A stretch of 64,000 nucleotides of DNA from assembly GCA_018105865.1 (NCBI GenBank), contig CM030845.1, forward strand, positions 13,019,390 through 13,083,389. The letters run 5' to 3'. The position numbers were made by a program, and so were the translations under genes. Position 1 is the first letter of the stretch, and every line of letters starts with the position of its first letter. This DNA comes from Metaphire vulgaris (taxonomy: Eukaryota; Annelida; Clitellata; Crassiclitellata; Megascolecidae). Positions 34,097-43,325 of this stretch are shown one piece after another. The notes beneath the pieces were generated by a model. It did no database searches, had not been told where the DNA came from, and saw only the letters and a program-made list of their open reading frames with translations.

Positions 34097-35718
34097 CATA
34101 GGCGGCGCACTCCTATCGGCCCCGTCGGCCCAGGCCGGGGTACTTTTAAAAGTACCCCGGCCCGCCATAGACCGGGCCGGGGTACTTTTTAAGAGGTGAG
34201 AACTGAAGAATTGTAATTCTTTAAATTGTTTGATTTAATTTTCATTTCGAATTTAAAAGGGAGCTGCTGTCGTCGGAGGGTGAATGCTCTGTCGAATAAA
34301 TAAGGCCGCTTTATAGTAGCAAGATCAGATTAGATCAGATAGGCGCGTCATATACTCATTTAACTTGAAGGTGTCAAACACGGAAGTGATGGGCTCATTA
34401 GATTAGATTAAAAGACGGAGATTAAATTAGATTAGATTAAAAGACGGAAGAAGGCACTGAGGCGAATGAGGGAGCTGCTGTCGCGGGAGGGCGAATGCTG
34501 CACAGCCGAATAAATAAGACTTTATAGTAGCAAGATCAGATAAGTATGTCCTATACACATCTAACCCGAAGGTGTCAAACACCGTAGTAACGCATGTGTA
34601 TCAGTTGACATCAGATTAAAAGACGGAGGAAGGCATAAGTTAGACGAACGAAATGTGGAGACGGGCCGAAGGACATCAGAGGGTGCCAGGAAGAGCGGGG
34701 GCACCAGAGAAGCAGTAGAGGGCGATATAGAGTGTTTCATCGAGAGAGGGCAGTCGGAATTGGGTCTTGATCGAAACGGATCATCACCGTGTTCGCATAA
34801 ATCGCGGAAACAATCTCACGGCTTCAGCGTCTCAATCGTTTAACAGCGCTTCACCAGCCATACAATGGATAAGTTTGTTGTTAAACGTCGTAAGCTGAAT
34901 ATATCGACAACCCTGAACAAACTGTAAGTACTTCGGATAATACAACATCTGCGCAAATTATTCCATAGTGATGAGTGTAGAACTAGGACTATACTACGAG
35001 AAACTAACCGTTTTAGACTCAACACTTGACATGGACACCCCCCGGAATAATGGGACATCCCCGAGTTGTTTTTCTCCACAGTTTTTCATCATTCCCAATC
35101 CCTTTGCATGGAGCCCTTTTGATATTCTTGATTTTGTAAAATCTTCTCTTTGACTTCCGTCACTTTCAATCACACCTCCAGCACATCTGAATGACCAGAC
35201 TTTTTCCATTTTTATGTCAATTCACTGTAGTATTCACGGGTTTTGTATTCCCTTTAGTTATTAATATTATCGTCCCCCCACTATCCAAGACGTACCGTAC
35301 TACCGTGGGACGGTGGAGATGGGAGAAAGGTCGTTAGTAAGTTCAGTGGCGTATTCAAGGGGGCTTGGAGGTTAAAGTCCCCTTGGCCGCCGAAATTTTT
35401 TTATGAGTTTCCATGTATTTTTTAATTTTTTGAGGCGTCGTTGGGGGGTCAAACCCCTTGGCTATAGACGGTAAAGGTTTAAGTAAGAGGCGAGGACCTT
35501 TTTTTTCTTGTCAGCTAAAAAAGTAGAGGTGATAACGTTTTTTGCTGGTCAGGATTTTTCCAAAGTTGGTCACGGTCAAAACCAAAAACCAACCCCCCCT
35601 TCCGAAAATCCTGGCTACGCCACTGATTAAGTTAGTTAGGCACCTCGACCCTCAGCGCCCCGCTGCCGCTATATAGTAAACGGGCCGGGGTACTTTTTAT
35701 TGTCTTCCGCCGCCTATG
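34097..35718. mobile_element. hAT-like element, CATAGGCGGCG termini, 8-bp TSD
   Basis: Perfect TSD GTCCGAAC (34089-34096 and 35719-35726). Inverted ends CATAGGCGGCG. The inside carries GGCCGGGGTACTTTTT three times in various orientations, and a repeated block around GGGAGCTGCTGTCG (34261 and 34470) with GATTAGATTAAAAGACGG. No transposase frame was found. A younger MITE sits at 35344-35625. The element is inserted in the LINE at 34024-36300. Confidence 0.9.
35344..35625. mobile_element. MITE, CAGTGGCGTA family, nested
   Basis: TSD AGTAAGTT / ATTAAGTT (7 of 8). Ends CAGTGGCGTATTCAAGGG and, reversed, CAGTGGCGTAGCCAGGAT. Two copies of the T-run/CTTGTCAG motif (35494 and 35531). Confidence 0.88.
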
Positions 35719-36314
35719 GTCCGAACAAGTGCGTTTTTAGACTCTTAGTGAATGTTTCCAAGTTGGTCGCGTTAGTGACACTGTCTGGTAACGCGTTCCA
35801 GAGAGCCGGGTTCCCTCGAGTAACAGAACGCTCCCCCAGTATGGCTGTTCTCGAGGGAGGAGGCACCGTCAGTCGGACCCGACTGGAGGAGAGGAGAGCC
35901 GCAAACGACCTTCTGTGGATGGAGGCTTACGAAGAAGCACCGATAGGTAGTCTGGGCAGAACGGGTCGTAGAGTGCTCTGAACTTGAACCAGCACCTCTT
36001 GTAGATTACCCGCTCCGGAATGCGGAGCCAGTGTAGTCTATCCCGAAGTTGGGGAGTGACGTGCTCACATCGCCTGGTCTGAAAGATCACTCTGGCAGAA
36101 ACGTTCAACACAATCTGCAGACGATTGAGATGGTAGTCTGGCGTTCCGAGAAGTATACTATTACAGTAGTCTATTCTCGTGAGCACCAGTGCCCGCGATC
36201 CAGCTGGATCGCGACAGACGCAGGTTGGCGTCTTCTTCTTATCGCTCTAATCCGTCGGAGCTGGTTGAAGGAATTCCAAGCGATGATGCCGATATGGTTA
36301 CGGAGTGACAGTCA

Positions 36315-36408
<94 letters not shown>
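36315..36408. repeat. (TA)n-(GA)n compound microsatellite
   Basis: TA to 36372 and GA from 36373 to 36408. Confidence 0.96.
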
Positions 36409-36411
<3 letters not shown>

Positions 36412-36646
36412 TTCATGATCAGATCTCTATCGACTAAGCGTCGGATGGATACAGGATTATAGAAATCCAATTCTATTCACTCGTGGTGGGCGGCTTTGCC
36501 TATCTCGGAATTCGACGCGTGTGTCTTTGTTTCGCTGCTGAGCTTTCTTTCATTCGTCGGTTAATTCGGGAAATCCGCTCTTAATAAGGACAGCTTATAT
36601 AATGCAGGACCTGTAGTTTCCGTCCGCGCTGCCTTTGGAACTGCCT

Positions 36647-36648
<2 letters not shown>

Positions 36649-36715
<67 letters not shown>

Positions 36716-36730
36716 CGCCGCCGCCGCCGC

Positions 36731-36797
<67 letters not shown>
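36649..36797. repeat. (GCC)n tract, about 149 bp
   Basis: Nearly pure CCG/GCC with two one-base phase slips near 36713 and 36730. It is strongly GC-rich inside AT-rich DNA. The poly-Ala, poly-Pro and poly-Gly frames are by-products. Confidence 0.97.
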
Positions 36798-36984
36798 TTG
36801 GCGTCGCCAGTATCGAATTAAAAAGCGCGGACGTATCGTTGGTTCTAACAGTTGAATTTCTCGGCGTTAAACCGTTCAAAGCGTTTAAATCTAAAAAAAA
36901 GAGATTGGTAGAAACATTGGTATGCATGGAGTGTGGCGTTGTATGGGGCGGAGACGTGGTCAATGAGAAAGGAAGAATATAAAA

Positions 36985-37325
36985 CGATTAGAGGCTTTTG
37001 AAATGTGGATTTGGAGGAAAATGCTAAAAGTAAAATACACAGAGCATAAGACAAACGAGGAAGTCATGAAGGAGATAGAAGAAGAAAGAAGCCTGATAGA
37101 TACAATCCGGAAAAGGCAGAGAAATTGGATGGGACATGTCCTCCGGCATGACTCTCTACTAAGAACAATAACTGAAGAGAAATGGAGGGAAAGAGAGCAA
37201 GAGGTAGACCGAGAAAGATGATGTTGGAGTGGATGATGGATAAAAGATACCAAGAACTCAAAGAAGAAGCAAGCAACCGATCGGAGGGGGAGAACTCGAT
37301 ACCTGGACCTGTCGAAAGACAGAAA
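36985..37325 (+). pseudogene. 3' end of a LINE ORF2 (plus strand)
   Basis: Translates as MWIWRKMLKVKYTEHKTNEE, then RSLIDTIRKRQRNWMGHVLR, then HDSLL, then a basic tail with a frameshift near 37205. The Trp-x-x-Arg-Met-Leu / Asn-Glu-Glu / GHVLRHD pattern is the standard C-terminal segment of a widespread animal LINE group (the same pattern as at 44560-45180). It ends in a GAT microsatellite. Confidence 0.85.
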
Positions 37326-37330
37326 CACTG

Positions 37331-37371
37331 ATGACGACGACGATGATGATGATGACGACGATGATGATGAC

Positions 37372-37403
<32 letters not shown>

Positions 37404-37419
37404 CGACGACGATGATGAA
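37331..37419. repeat. (GAT/GAC)n tail of the LINE
   Basis: Trinucleotide GATGAC repeat directly after the LINE tail. Confidence 0.94.
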
Positions 37420-37534
37420 ACCATTCAAATAGCCGCAACCACAATTCTCAAAATCTGTCGATTTTCGAAAGTCGACAGGTTGCCCTCGCAGCATGTACAA
37501 AATGTCATCTTCGTGTCGAATAATAGACGTAATG

Positions 37535-37623
37535 CGAAATTATCTTGACATAGTTGAGCTGCCAACCCCTAGGTGGCCTGACCAATCAGCTTTGAGTCTG
37601 ACCACCTCAATTAATTGCCATTG

Positions 37624-37670
<47 letters not shown>
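37535..37670. repeat. About 90-bp dispersed repeat, copy 1, with TA tail
   Basis: ATTATCTTGACATAGTTGA, then CCTAGGTGGCC, then TTGAGTCTGACCACCTCAAT, then (TA)n at 37628-37670. The same sequence occurs reversed at 43222-43325, also with a TA run on the same side. Probably a small retroelement or MITE. Confidence 0.75.
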
Positions 37671-37675
<5 letters not shown>

Positions 37676-37980
37676 CGCGCCATCCGTCTCTTACAGACTC
37701 TCTGACTAATTAATCATCGAAAATAACTGATACACAGGTATCAATCATTTTTTGCCTTCTTCTCTTCTCGACAATGCTTAGCGTTTCAATGAAGCACGAG
37801 TTTTCTAAGACATCCCAGCGTTTGATTAACTAACAGCTTAGGCCAGGGTTATTTCTACAATTATCAATGGGGTGGGTGGGGTCCCTCCCTCCCCTTATGG
37901 CGAGGCTGCATAATAATTAGGGTGTTGCTCTCAGATTGTGGGAGGGGAAGTGGCGTTGGGGGTGTTACGGGAGGGAGCGC

Positions 37981-38380
37981 TGAAAATGCAGGACTGGAAA
38001 ATGGCGGACCAAAAAATTTGAATAACTGGAAAATGCAGGACTGGAAAATGAAGGACCAAATCGCAAGGGGTGAAAATGCAGGACTGGAAAATGAAGGACC
38101 AAATCGCAAGGGGTGAAAATGCAGGACTGAAAAATGAAGGACCAAATCGCAGGGGGTGAAAATGCAGGACTGAAAAATGACGGACTAAATCGCAGGGGGT
38201 GAAAATGCAGGACTGGAAAATGAAGGACCAAATCGCAAGGGGTGAACATGCAGGACTGGAAAATGAACGACCAAATCGCAAGGGGTGAAAATGCAGGACT
38301 GGAAAATGAACGACCAAATCGCAAGGGGTGAAAATGCAGGACTGGAAAATGAAGGACCAAATCGCAGGGAGTGAAAATGT
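37981..38380 (+). repeat. Left arm of element A: 43-bp tandem array
   Basis: The unit starts TGAAAATGCAGGACTGGAAA and ends AAATCGCAAGGGG. Period is 43 bp, clear from about 38072, with few substitutions. Because 43 is not a multiple of three and the unit lacks minus-strand stops, all three minus-strand frames stay open through it (Phe/Pro/Ser-rich). I regard these frames as a property of the repeat and not as genes. Confidence 0.95.
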
Positions 38381-38795
38381 AATTCCTAATTTCTTTATAC
38401 GGTAAATGATCTATAAAAAGGAAACTGTTATCAACTGTGTTATCATTATCAATGTAAATATAAATAAGACATAAGCTGTTTATTTATTGTCATTATTGAA
38501 CTCCGTAAAAACTTTATACATGTAACAGGCAAAGGAAGGTCAATATAACTAACGACTGCCTCAAGTTAGTAAAAAACAAGCATTCGTTAATCAAGCATCG
38601 ACACAAAGTGGTTTTACATCTGAAGTTAGCAATGAAAAAGGCAAAAACAACAAGTAGGCTAAAGCTAATAACAGTATAAGCCTTGAAAAATATGTAAAGC
38701 ATCAACATACAGTGTTTGTCAATGTGAAGTTGACAATGAACAAGGCAAAAAATTAAATGTTGAGCAACTTAAACTACAAGTCTGAAAAGGACCTA

Positions 38796-39062
38796 CTAAA
38801 TATATAGACGCATAACCATTGTAATTGGGGTCGGACAAATCGGACAATGTCCTGACATTTCTGCAACCGTGTCTGCGCAAGTGTTGCAAAATGTGGCATG
38901 CCCACAAGGACGCCTGCACGCGGGGCAACTATAGACAGACCTCACAACAATCCAAACTCTGGGCTGTCACTGGCTCAGCTGGCAGGTTATCCGAAGGCAA
39001 GCTATCATGTACAGTCGGCTGCGGCATCTGCTCTTCCTCACTGTCTTCGTTGTCAGTACTAG
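38796..39062 (-). pseudogene. Broken RING-finger gene of element A
   Basis: On the minus strand an acidic stretch (TDNEDSEEEQ) leads to DCCEVCL, then a stop (TAG). After a frame change, GHATFCNTCADTVAEMSGHC and PIC follow, and the reading ends MVMRLYI-stop. These correspond in order to the acidic stretch, CEICL, GHSRFCGTCADTV, GHCPIC and MVMRLFT of the intact gene at 39960-40304. At least one stop and one frameshift make it non-functional. The N-terminal part runs back into the 43-bp arm. Confidence 0.85.
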
Positions 39063-39069
39063 CAATTTG

Positions 39070-39280
39070 ATAATTTGGTCCGTTATTTTCCAGTCCTGCA
39101 TTTTCTAGTCCTGCAATTTCCAGTCCTTCATTTTCCAGTATTGAATTTTCACATCCTGCGATTTGGTCCTTCTTTTTCCAGTCCTGCATTTTCACCCCCT
39201 GCGATTTGGTCCGTCATTTTCCAGTCCTGCATTTTCACCCCCTGCGATTTGGTCCGTCATTTTCCAGTCCTGCATTTTCA
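39070..39280 (-). repeat. Right arm of element A: inverted 43-bp units
   Basis: CAGTCCTGCATTTTCACCCC and CTGCGATTTGGTCCGTCATT alternate. It is the reverse complement of the left-arm unit. The innermost part is shortened and diverged. Confidence 0.92.
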
Positions 39281-39430
39281 GGCGACCCTTACGGGAGTGT
39301 AGAAATACCTCGTGGCTTAGGCCTACAGTTGAACCCAACAGCGTAAAACAATATCAAGCGTCTATATGCGATTATAAGACGATGACATTGTAACACGTGA
39401 GAAGGCGCTAGACTGTTATTGGGTTGACTG

Positions 39431-39740
39431 AAAATGCAGGACATGAAAATGCGAGAAAAGAAAAAGGCGGACGAAGTGCTAGGGGGTGAAAATGCAGGTA
39501 TGTAAAATGATGGACGAAGAGGCCAGGGGTGAAAATGCAGGCCAGGAAAAATGCGGACGAAGTGGCAGGGGGTGAAAATGCAGGCCAGGAAAATGAACGA
39601 CGAAGTGGCAAGGGGTGAAAATGCAGAACCGGGGAAAAGGTGGACGAAGCGGCAAGGGGTGAAAATGCAGGCCCGGAAAACGGTGGACGAAGCGGCATGG
39701 GGTGAAAATGCAGGTCCAGAAAAAGGGGGTAACAAAGGGG
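39431..39740 (+). repeat. Left arm of element B: 43-bp tandem array
   Basis: About six units with period 43, starting TGAAAATGCAGGCC and ending GAAGTGGCAAGGGG. The first half of the unit is shared with element A and the second half differs (CGACGAAGTGGC versus GGACCAAATCGC). Confidence 0.93.
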
Positions 39741-39959
39741 CGAGTGGGAAAAACGCTAAGTATTCGCCCTATTACAGTGTATCTTGGTTGTTTTTGCACC
39801 GTTTGAACGTTAGAAACGTAAAAATCTGCTATGTAGATGTATACATATTTAGCATATCAGTCTTCATTATCACACAAACACGGCTAGCCTATATATTTGT
39901 ATTAAACCAAGTCGCGCCAAGCAATTTCGGATACCTCAAATGCTGGTAACTATACGCGT

Positions 39960-40304
39960 TTGGATTTTCTGAGAGCTGTGAGCCACAGCATGGGAGCCCA
40001 TACTGAAGCGCTGCATTACCGAGGAGATAACGAAGCTAATAGCGATGAAGAGCAGCGCATAGAAGAGCCGGAGGTTGCGGACGCTGTCATCGTTTCTGAG
40101 AGTCCACCACCACCGACTGAAGAACCACAACCGATCGCCGACGCATGTGAAATTTGCCTTTTGGCACCTCGTGTTGCCGTTGCGCTGGTGCCGTGCGGAC
40201 ACTCGAGATTTTGCGGTACGTGTGCTGATACTGTGACGGCGATGTCGGGCCATTGCCCAATTTGTCGCTCCGATATTACTATGGTTATGCGTTTGTTTAC
40301 TTAG
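39960..40304 (+). CDS. RING-finger (C3HC4) protein inside fold-back element B
   Basis: Predicted 114 residues. Residues 1-60 are hydrophilic and acidic (NSDEEQ, PPPPTEEPQP). Residues 63-102 form a complete C3HC4 RING: Cys63, Cys66, Cys79, His81, Cys85, Cys88, Cys99, Cys102 (CEIC, then CGHSRFCGTC, then CPIC). It ends ITMVMRLFT. RING domains of this spacing occur in MEX-3 and IAP-type ubiquitin ligases, where they bind E2 enzymes and zinc. Ligase activity here is inferred from the domain only. The gene lies wholly within the element's loop, and a diverged homologue lies in element A, so it belongs to the transposon. The start codon is the first Met, but an upstream splice acceptor near 39972 is possible. 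AATAAA lies 180 bp downstream. Confidence 0.82.
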   Translation: MDFLRAVSHSMGAHTEALHYRGDNEANSDEEQRIEEPEVADAVIVSESPPPPTEEPQPIADACEICLLAPRVAVALVPCGHSRFCGTCADTVTAMSGHCPICRSDITMVMRLFT

Positions 40305-40374
40305 TCCATTCAAAGATTAGTGATTATTTACATCTTACTCAAGTAGTTTCAATACTGTTTGTTATTTTGTTTAT

Positions 40375-40580
40375 CACCACTTATTAGCAATATGTTAGAA
40401 GTTAACTGAAATGACAGTTTTGCATTGAGATTTGCATTTTATTTTTGTTTACGACCACTATTTAGCCATATTTTAGAAGTTAACAAATAAAAGTTTTGCA
40501 TTGAGATTTGCATTTTATTTTTGTTTACCACCACTGATTAGCAATATGTTAGAAGTTAACTGAAATCAGTTTGGCATTTA
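40375..40580. repeat. About 2.5 direct repeats of 77 bp, 3' of the RING gene
   Basis: The unit contains TTTGCATTGAGATTTGCATT and TTAGCAATATGTTAGAAGTT. It starts near 40377, 40454 and 40531. Element A has two diverged repeats of about 120 bp in the matching place (38600-38790). Confidence 0.85.
40486..40491 (+). promoter_or_regulatory. Candidate polyadenylation signal of the RING gene
   Basis: AATAAA in the second 77-bp unit, about 180 nt past the stop codon. Confidence 0.4.
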
Positions 40581-40587
40581 TTTCCTA

Positions 40588-40905
40588 GGCCTGCATTTTC
40601 ACCCCTTGCCACTTCGTCGTTCATTTTCTAGGCCTGCATTTTCACCCCTTGCCACTTCGTCCGTCTTTTTCTCGGCCTGCATTTTCACCCCTTGCCACTT
40701 CGTCGTTCATTTTCTAGGCCTGCATTTTCACCCCTTGCCACTTCGTCGTTCATTTTCTAGGCCTGCATTTTCACCCCTTGCCACTTCGTCGTTCATTTTC
40801 TAGGCCTGCATTTTATCCCCCTGTCACTTCGTCCGTCTTTTTCTCGGCCTGCATTTTCAGGCTATTTATATTTTTTCAAATTCATTTTCCAGGCCTGCAT
40901 TTTCA
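40588..40905 (-). repeat. Right arm of element B: inverted 43-bp units
   Basis: About seven units of GGCCTGCATTTTCACCCCTT / GCCACTTCGTCGTTCATTTT, the reverse complement of the left arm. Several adjacent units are identical or nearly so, implying recent homogenisation. After the element, 40922-41686 holds no gene I can recognise. Confidence 0.94.
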
Positions 40906-41686
40906 GCGTTCCCCTGTTATTCAGAGGTTTCGTCTTTTCATGATTGTCACGTCAGGTTACACTTTCTAGCACCTGAAATGTCAACAGTTAAGCATTAACA
41001 TCACATCTTGTAGTTCTTATAAATCATGCATGAATCAGCATATTATGTCGACTCTGAGTGACACATTTTTGCGTTGCTTTGACGCCTTCGTTTTCATTAA
41101 CTTTTTGACATTCGCAATATTCATCCGTGGACGTTCACTTTTACCAGATTTGATGCAAACTAGTAAATGATTCTGGAAAAGAAGAAACATTTCCCCCAAT
41201 CTGTGGATGCAATACTGCAATCTCTGCATCCGATTGGTGTCGGATTTCTAATGCCTATCGCTTTATGATTAATTGATCTCTTCCGGTAGAATTTCTGTTA
41301 GGGAAATGGTCATTTATCTCTTAAGTGAAGTCTTAAGAATTTCGACGATAAAATAAAAACGCAATATGAAAACGTTCACCACATTCCAACCGCGTTCAAC
41401 AAATCATTTCTGTAGCCTACTTTTAGATTTCTTTAGTTTCGCTGAACGTGTTTGCAGATTGTAAGGTGACAGAAGTCAGATTGACGAAATGTTCGTCGAA
41501 ACATTCGATATTCATTGCTTATTGACTCCTTTATAAAAGAAAGCTCTTGTAAGAATTTTGTGAATCTTTGTGCAATGTCCTCATAAATTTGGCATTCACT
41601 TCTTCAAATGACATTTTTTCAAGATCTTTGCCTCCCCAACATTGTTTCTTCGGCTTTCAGTTCAGAAACAACGTATTCGCTTATTG

Positions 41687-42486
41687 CAAGGTTTCCCAAA
41701 AATTTTGGAGACGTGGCCACTTTAGCGGTTTTGTAACGTGTCGCGACCCTAATCACAGCATGTAATTTCAAATAATGCATTAGGCCATCTGGCGAACGTT
41801 AGTTGAAAAGAAACTTGAGTTTTGAATAAATGGCAAAGCAGAAGTCCTGATTCAAGTTGAATGAAAATGAGGCAAATATATCAGGTATAATTATTCATAT
41901 TTTGTGCCTAATAAGACGAAAGGAGAGAAATAGATATTGAGATTTCTTGAAAAATATCTCTTTAAAAACGTTGCCAGAAACATACCTTTCTTACGCGTCC
42001 TAAAAATCCTATGAGTATGGCATATTCGCTTAACCGCAAGGTACTGTATAATTCACGCAGCTATTGCAGTGACTCCGTACTGTGGAGTTTCACAGCAAAA
42101 TGGAATGCGCTTTGCTTGCGCTATTATTGCGAAATAAGATTAATTTTAAAAGTACTACAGGAGTACAGGACCCGGAGGACCTATAGTTTCCAGAACTGTA
42201 TGAAACTGCGACCACTTCAGCGGCTTTGTAACATGAGGCGACCGTGCAAACTTATTTTCACCTAAAATGGGATAAAACACTAATTTTAATATCAGCCTTG
42301 TATGGAGGCATATAAATTTCTTTAAACCAACAGTACAGTAAGTCTACTGCAACTTTCAAGGCTCGTGACTTTGTGGTACTGGTTAGAAAATGACACTTTG
42401 AGTCTAATTTCGCGCCACCCCGCGACCCATTAGACTGAGCCTTGCGACCCACTTCTGGGTCGCGACCCACAGTTTGGGAAACACTG
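41687..42486. mobile_element. hAT-like element, CAGTGTTTCCCAAACTG family, copy 3 (inverted)
   Basis: The right end, reversed, reads CAGTGTTTCCCAAACTGTGG followed by GTCGCGACCC. The left end is CAAGGTTTCCCAAAAATTTT. Flanks GCTTATTG / GTTTAGCG match at 5 of 8. The inside is collinear, reversed, with 57474-58253. Confidence 0.8.
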
Positions 42487-42569
42487 GTTTAGCGACCAAT
42501 TGCACGCAAGTGAAAGACGTACATTTAATCTCAAGTTAAATTTCTTCAGAGTATCTACCGGACGCGTGG

Positions 42570-42732
42570 CAGTGGCGTAGCGAGGATTGGCAACGCCTCG
42601 GGGGCGACGAAGTAGACATGTCGCGCCCATAACTCCAGAAAAAGCCTGACGAGCAAAAAAAGTCCTGCCCATTTTGACGCCCCTTACCGTCGGCACCCGG
42701 GTTCTTGCCCTCTGACTCCCTAGCTACGCCAC
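42570..42732. mobile_element. MITE, CAGTGGCGTAGCGAGG family, copy 1
   Basis: Ends CAGTGGCGTAGCGAGGAT and, reversed, AGTGGCGTAGCTAGGGAG. TSD weak (ACGCGTGG / ATGTATGG). Contains TGACGAGCAAAAAAAGTCC at 42647. A better-preserved relative is at 52128. 42733-43221 has no recognisable gene. Confidence 0.72.
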
Positions 42733-43221
42733 TAATGTATGGCAAAAGAATTTATGGTTACGCCATAATAGTTAGCATAGTATTCCACAATTTCTACCTT
42801 GCAAAAGAAATGACTAAAAAAGAAAATTCGATTAATTTGATTGAATGGTCAACTTTGTCGAAGTTAATGATGCAGGCTTATTGCATGCAGTTTTTCAAGG
42901 CGTTAGATCTGACAGAAGATCTGGCAGTTACGTGGACGAAAGTGCTAAACATGGCACATTTGCTGAAATTTCTGTAATTTATTAACCTTTATGAGAACAG
43001 GCAGGCATCAGAGAGAAACGTTGACAAGTTTCTATACATATAAACGAAGTGGTCAAATGCGGAGCTTAGATTAAGTCTAATGGACGTTTTTTAATTAAAG
43101 AAGCGATTCTGACCAAATAACGCCATAGAATATTTCAGTCACTTTAGTTAGAATGAAGAAAATTATTTACAGGTTTGCATGTTTTACAAATCTTTCTATT
43201 TATGTTTATTTAGCGCGTTCT

Positions 43222-43325
43222 GTCTATATATATATAATTAATTAATTGAGGTGGTCAGACTCAAAACTGATTGGCCAGGCCACCTAGGGGCTGGCAGATC
43301 AACTATGTCAAGATAATTGAGAAAT
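43222..43325. repeat. About 90-bp dispersed repeat, copy 2 (inverted)
   Basis: Reverse-orientation match of 37535-37627, with a short TA run and TTAATTAATTAATTG at its left. 43326-44160 contains nothing further that I recognise. Confidence 0.75.

Larger units (their letters stand above)
34024..36300 (-). pseudogene. CR1/L2-like LINE ORF2 C-terminus, split by a DNA transposon
   Basis: Minus-strand text from about 36200 to 35869 reads LTRIDYCNSILLGTP, then LNRLQIVLNVSARVI and LHWLRIPERVIYK. These are the hallmark segments after the reverse-transcriptase core of CR1/L2/Crack-type LINEs. It continues as NPALWNALPDSV and FTKSLKTHLFG to about 35720. There a hAT-like element (34097-35718) interrupts it between two copies of GTCCGAAC. 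The LINE resumes at 34096 and ends near 34024 with GCGCTATATAAATC. A frameshift lies between the two coding blocks. Only the 3' part remains; it is dead. Confidence 0.85.
37973..39288. mobile_element. Fold-back element A with 43-bp repeat arms and a broken RING gene
   Basis: Perfect 8-bp TSD TTACGGGA (37965-37972 and 39289-39296). Ends are GGGAGCGCTGAAAATGCAGG and, reversed, GGGTCGCCTGAAAATGCAGG. The left arm (to about 38380) is some nine tandem units of 43 bp. The right arm (39070-39280) is the same unit in inverse orientation, about four or five units and partly decayed. The loop carries a frameshifted RING-finger gene on the minus strand and two diverged repeats of about 120 bp. It is the same family as element B (39421-40913). 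No transposase is present. Confidence 0.92.
39421..40913. mobile_element. Fold-back element B with 43-bp repeat arms and an intact RING gene
   Basis: Perfect 8-bp TSD CTGTTATT (39413-39420 and 40914-40921). Ends are GGGTTGACTGAAAATGCAGG and, reversed, GGGAACGCTGAAAATGCAGG, which align base for base with those of element A. The arms are 43-bp units of a sister sequence (GGCCAGGAAAATGAACGACG...). The loop encodes one RING protein, followed by about 2.5 direct repeats of 77 bp. TSD length and fold-back arms recall sea-urchin TU elements (from memory, also 8-bp TSDs) and Drosophila FB elements, but no transposase shows which superfamily mobilises it. Confidence 0.93.

Noticed and set aside
36635..36982. 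Poly-Ala/poly-Pro protein
   Set aside because: Translation of the (GCC)n tract only.
37864..38360. Three overlapping Phe/Pro-rich minus-strand frames of about 93-131 codons
   Set aside because: All are translations of the 43-bp arm repeat. The same arises in the arms of element B (39289-39799).
37981..38380. CRISPR-like array of evenly spaced repeats
   Set aside because: Units are contiguous 43-bp tandem repeats without unique spacers, in a eukaryotic genome, and mirrored by an inverted array within a TSD-flanked element.
39960..40304. RING protein as an ordinary host gene
   Set aside because: It sits entirely within a TSD-flanked element, and a broken homologue lies in the neighbouring element of the same family.
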